64,000 nucleotides of DNA, taken from assembly GCF_038404985.1 (NCBI RefSeq), contig NZ_JBBKBA010000002.1:976336-1040335 (forward strand), read 5' to 3'. The stretch comes from Ferrovibrio sp. MS7. GTDB taxonomy: Bacteria; Pseudomonadota; Alphaproteobacteria; Ferrovibrionales; Ferrovibrionaceae. Of this stretch, positions 63,401-64,000 are shown piece after piece (the first letter of the stretch is position 1; each line of letters begins with the position of its first letter). The position numbers and the translations under genes are program-made. The notes beneath the pieces were generated by a model. The model worked only from the letters and a program-made list of their open reading frames with translations. It was not told where the DNA came from and searched no databases.

Positions 63401-64000
63401 CTACTCTGCCTCATCTGCCGGCGTCACCATCAATCTCACCACAGGCACGGGGCTGGGCGGCGATGCCCAGGGCGACACGCTGGTTGGCATCGAGCGCGTC
63501 TATGGCTCGGCCTCCGACGACAGCCTTACCGGCAGTGCCGCCGCCGAATTGCTGATAGGCGGCGACGGCAACGATCACTTCAATGGGGCCGCGGGCGCCG
63601 ATTATATCGATGGCGGCGCCGGCATCGACACAGTGTATTATTCCGCCTCCGCCGCCGGTGTCACCATCAATCTCACCACAGGCACGGGGCTGGGCGGCGA
63701 TGCCCAGGGCGACACGCTGGTTGGCATCGAGCGCGTCTATGGCTCGGCCTCCGACGACAGCCTGACCGGCAGCGCCGCTGCCGAATTGCTGGTGGGCGGC
63801 GGCGGCCATGACCATTTCAACGGCTCCGCCGGGGCGGATTATATCGATGGCGGTGCCGGCAACGATTCGGTTTACTACTCTGCCTCATCTGCCGGCGTCA
63901 CCATCAATCTCACCACAGGCACGGGGCTGGGCGGCGATGCCCAGGGCGACACGCTGGTTGGCATCGAGCGCGTCTATGGCTCGGCCTCCGACGACAGCCT
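60432..64000 (+). CDS. Serralysin-type RTX metalloprotease (3' partial)
   Basis: At least 1189 codons with no stop before the window end. The catalytic domain (about residues 60-260) has the metzincin site ILHEVGHALGLKHPG with its three His ligands and the Met-turn SY context TVMSYYDHPS. From about residue 320 to the end are RTX-like GGxGxDxxx nonapeptides (GGAGNDTINGGDGDD and many more) that bind Ca2+. They are organised in larger 79-residue units from about residue 720 on. There is no signal peptide, as expected for type I secretion; the C-terminal secretion signal is beyond the window. No propeptide longer than about 60 residues is seen. Confidence 0.93.
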   Translation, partial: MVAEPNAFSEPTALPRVSLIFGAPTNVDGILNQTSQLYWNYSSALGTGVTLTYSFMTSVPTRYAQLDAQPGSDGDYVSTVSTGFSAFTTAQRNVVSQIFALIAEVTNIIFTEVNFNPNAKSSISFGNFNIDATALAGAAAFAFYPNSQPVGGDIDVGGDIFVDNDYTNSSYTGTAFQKYSYLTILHEVGHALGLKHPGNYNGLEEGPFLPSNLDNNQYTVMSYYDHPSYTYEGGNYQAPLTPMLLDIAALQLVYGANASTRSGNTIYDATWFTKDVIRTLWDAGGTDTIDLTGLSGSNTINLNAGSFSSIYTSGSNNIAIAYGANIENAIGGSGNDTITGNTLNNVLTGGAGNDTINGGDGDDTIVFVGGDGTDTVNGGHGVDTIDLSALSSGLTATSKTNIAGHSISNVEYLIGTAYADNFKNTGSIYIYGRGGDDTYYRSTGGTILSSAVAGEFHGGDGFDTVDFSLATTALNIFSSYDALSGLEIERIVGTAYDDVLTGIATVYNAGAGNDIIKGHGGNQKIYGEAGNDILYAYFETRGEQAGKYDNNAKDLLDGGDGDDILVVSGGTHTLIGGAGTDTIDYSPVSNNIYVDLSAGTGSGGTNTTLTQIISGVENIVGSFGSDFIFGDASANHLIGNSGNDELRGEAGNDILYGGNGDDILRGGAGADIMDGGAGIDTASYQAAMAGVIVSLLDCKGTGGEAAGDSLLSFENLRGSAYADTLIGDANANYIDGGTGADSIDGGAGNDVAGYTRSVAAITINLTTGTGHGGDAEGDTLLRIEGVVGSAFDDSITGSAGADSLLGDVGHDHFNGAAGADYIDGGAGNDTIYYSASLAGVTINLGTGTGIGGDAQGDTLVSIERVFGSGFDDTLTGSSSGEYLAGDIGNDTLIGGAGADYLDGGSGSDSIKYTGSAAAVSINLGTGTGSGGDAQGDILVSIEWVYGSAFDDSLVGSAGNDYLYGETGHDHFNGSAGADYIDGGAGNDSVYYSASSAGVTINLTTGTGLGGDAQGDTLVGIERVYGSASDDSLTGSAAAELLIGGDGNDHFNGAAGADYIDGGAGIDTVYYSASAAGVTINLTTGTGLGGDAQGDTLVGIERVYGSASDDSLTGSAAAELLVGGGGHDHFNGSAGADYIDGGAGNDSVYYSASSAGVTINLTTGTGLGGDAQGDTLVGIERVYGSASDDS
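62640..64000 (+). repeat. Tandem 237-nt (79-residue) RTX units
   Basis: The unit runs GADYIDGGAG..., YYSASxAGVTINLTTGTG, GGDAQGDTLV, IERVYGSA, DDSLTGSA. At least six units can be aligned; positions 63363, 63600 and 63837 are exactly 237 bases apart. The last three copies share long identical blocks such as the stretch at 63410-63490, 63647-63727 and 63884-63964. Confidence 0.9.

Noticed and set aside
62640..64000. CRISPR-like periodic repeat
   Set aside because: The period is 237 bases, in frame, and codes for calcium-binding RTX units; there are no unique spacers.

Overview
The window is GC-rich chromosomal DNA of an alphaproteobacterium, most like a Rhodospirillales-type lineage. I judge this from the usg gene, the TRAP and acyl-CoA dehydrogenase sets, hspQ, a SecA with a C-terminal zinc tail, and codon use. 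The exact genus cannot be read from the sequence alone. A near-consensus parS site (3140-3155) suggests the segment lies in the origin-proximal part of the chromosome.

Layout. 1-7.7 kb: the 3' part of an M23 peptidase, a BASS transporter/SDR/SDR operon, an ArsR-CDF metal pair, and terC behind a structured RNA leader facing a KimA-like permease. 7.8-14.7 kb: a coherent quinate/shikimate-type catabolic locus with a QuiC-like 3-dehydroshikimate dehydratase, a TetR regulator with two matching palindromic operators, a catabolic-type shikimate dehydrogenase and a complete TRAP transporter. 14.7-32.6 kb: mostly housekeeping genes (rmuC, def-fmt-truA, dapE, secA, an epoxide hydrolase, a MaoC hydratase, usg). 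An apparently intact IS607-family element (serine transposase plus TnpB nuclease) sits between dapE and secA. 32.5-41.7 kb: a cell-surface glycosylation cluster (asparagine synthase-like amidotransferase, two glycosyltransferases, a heptosyltransferase), ygfZ, tag, two acyl-CoA dehydrogenases and an SMP-30 lactonase.

41.7-49.75 kb is an accessory island of lower GC with many scars. It holds one dead IS3 element with recognisable ends, an inverted remnant of its right end, two older IS3 orfA relics, orphan small genes and a DNA-ligase-like fragment. Inside it is a tight three-gene cassette: a HAD phosphatase-like protein, a DEDDh 3'-5' exonuclease and a calcineurin-like phosphoesterase. All three keep their catalytic motifs, unlike almost everything around them. 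This is my best candidate for an undescribed system, probably nucleic-acid end processing, repair or defence.

49.76-64 kb: enoyl-CoA hydratase and a Bcr/CflA transporter, then a deoxysugar/surface polysaccharide region (glycosyltransferase, gmhA, rfbC, CapD-type epimerase, rfbD and a WxcM-like acetyltransferase/ketoisomerase fusion). The window ends inside a large secreted serralysin-type metalloprotease gene with long, nearly identical 237-nt RTX repeats. No rRNA, tRNA or CRISPR array was seen.
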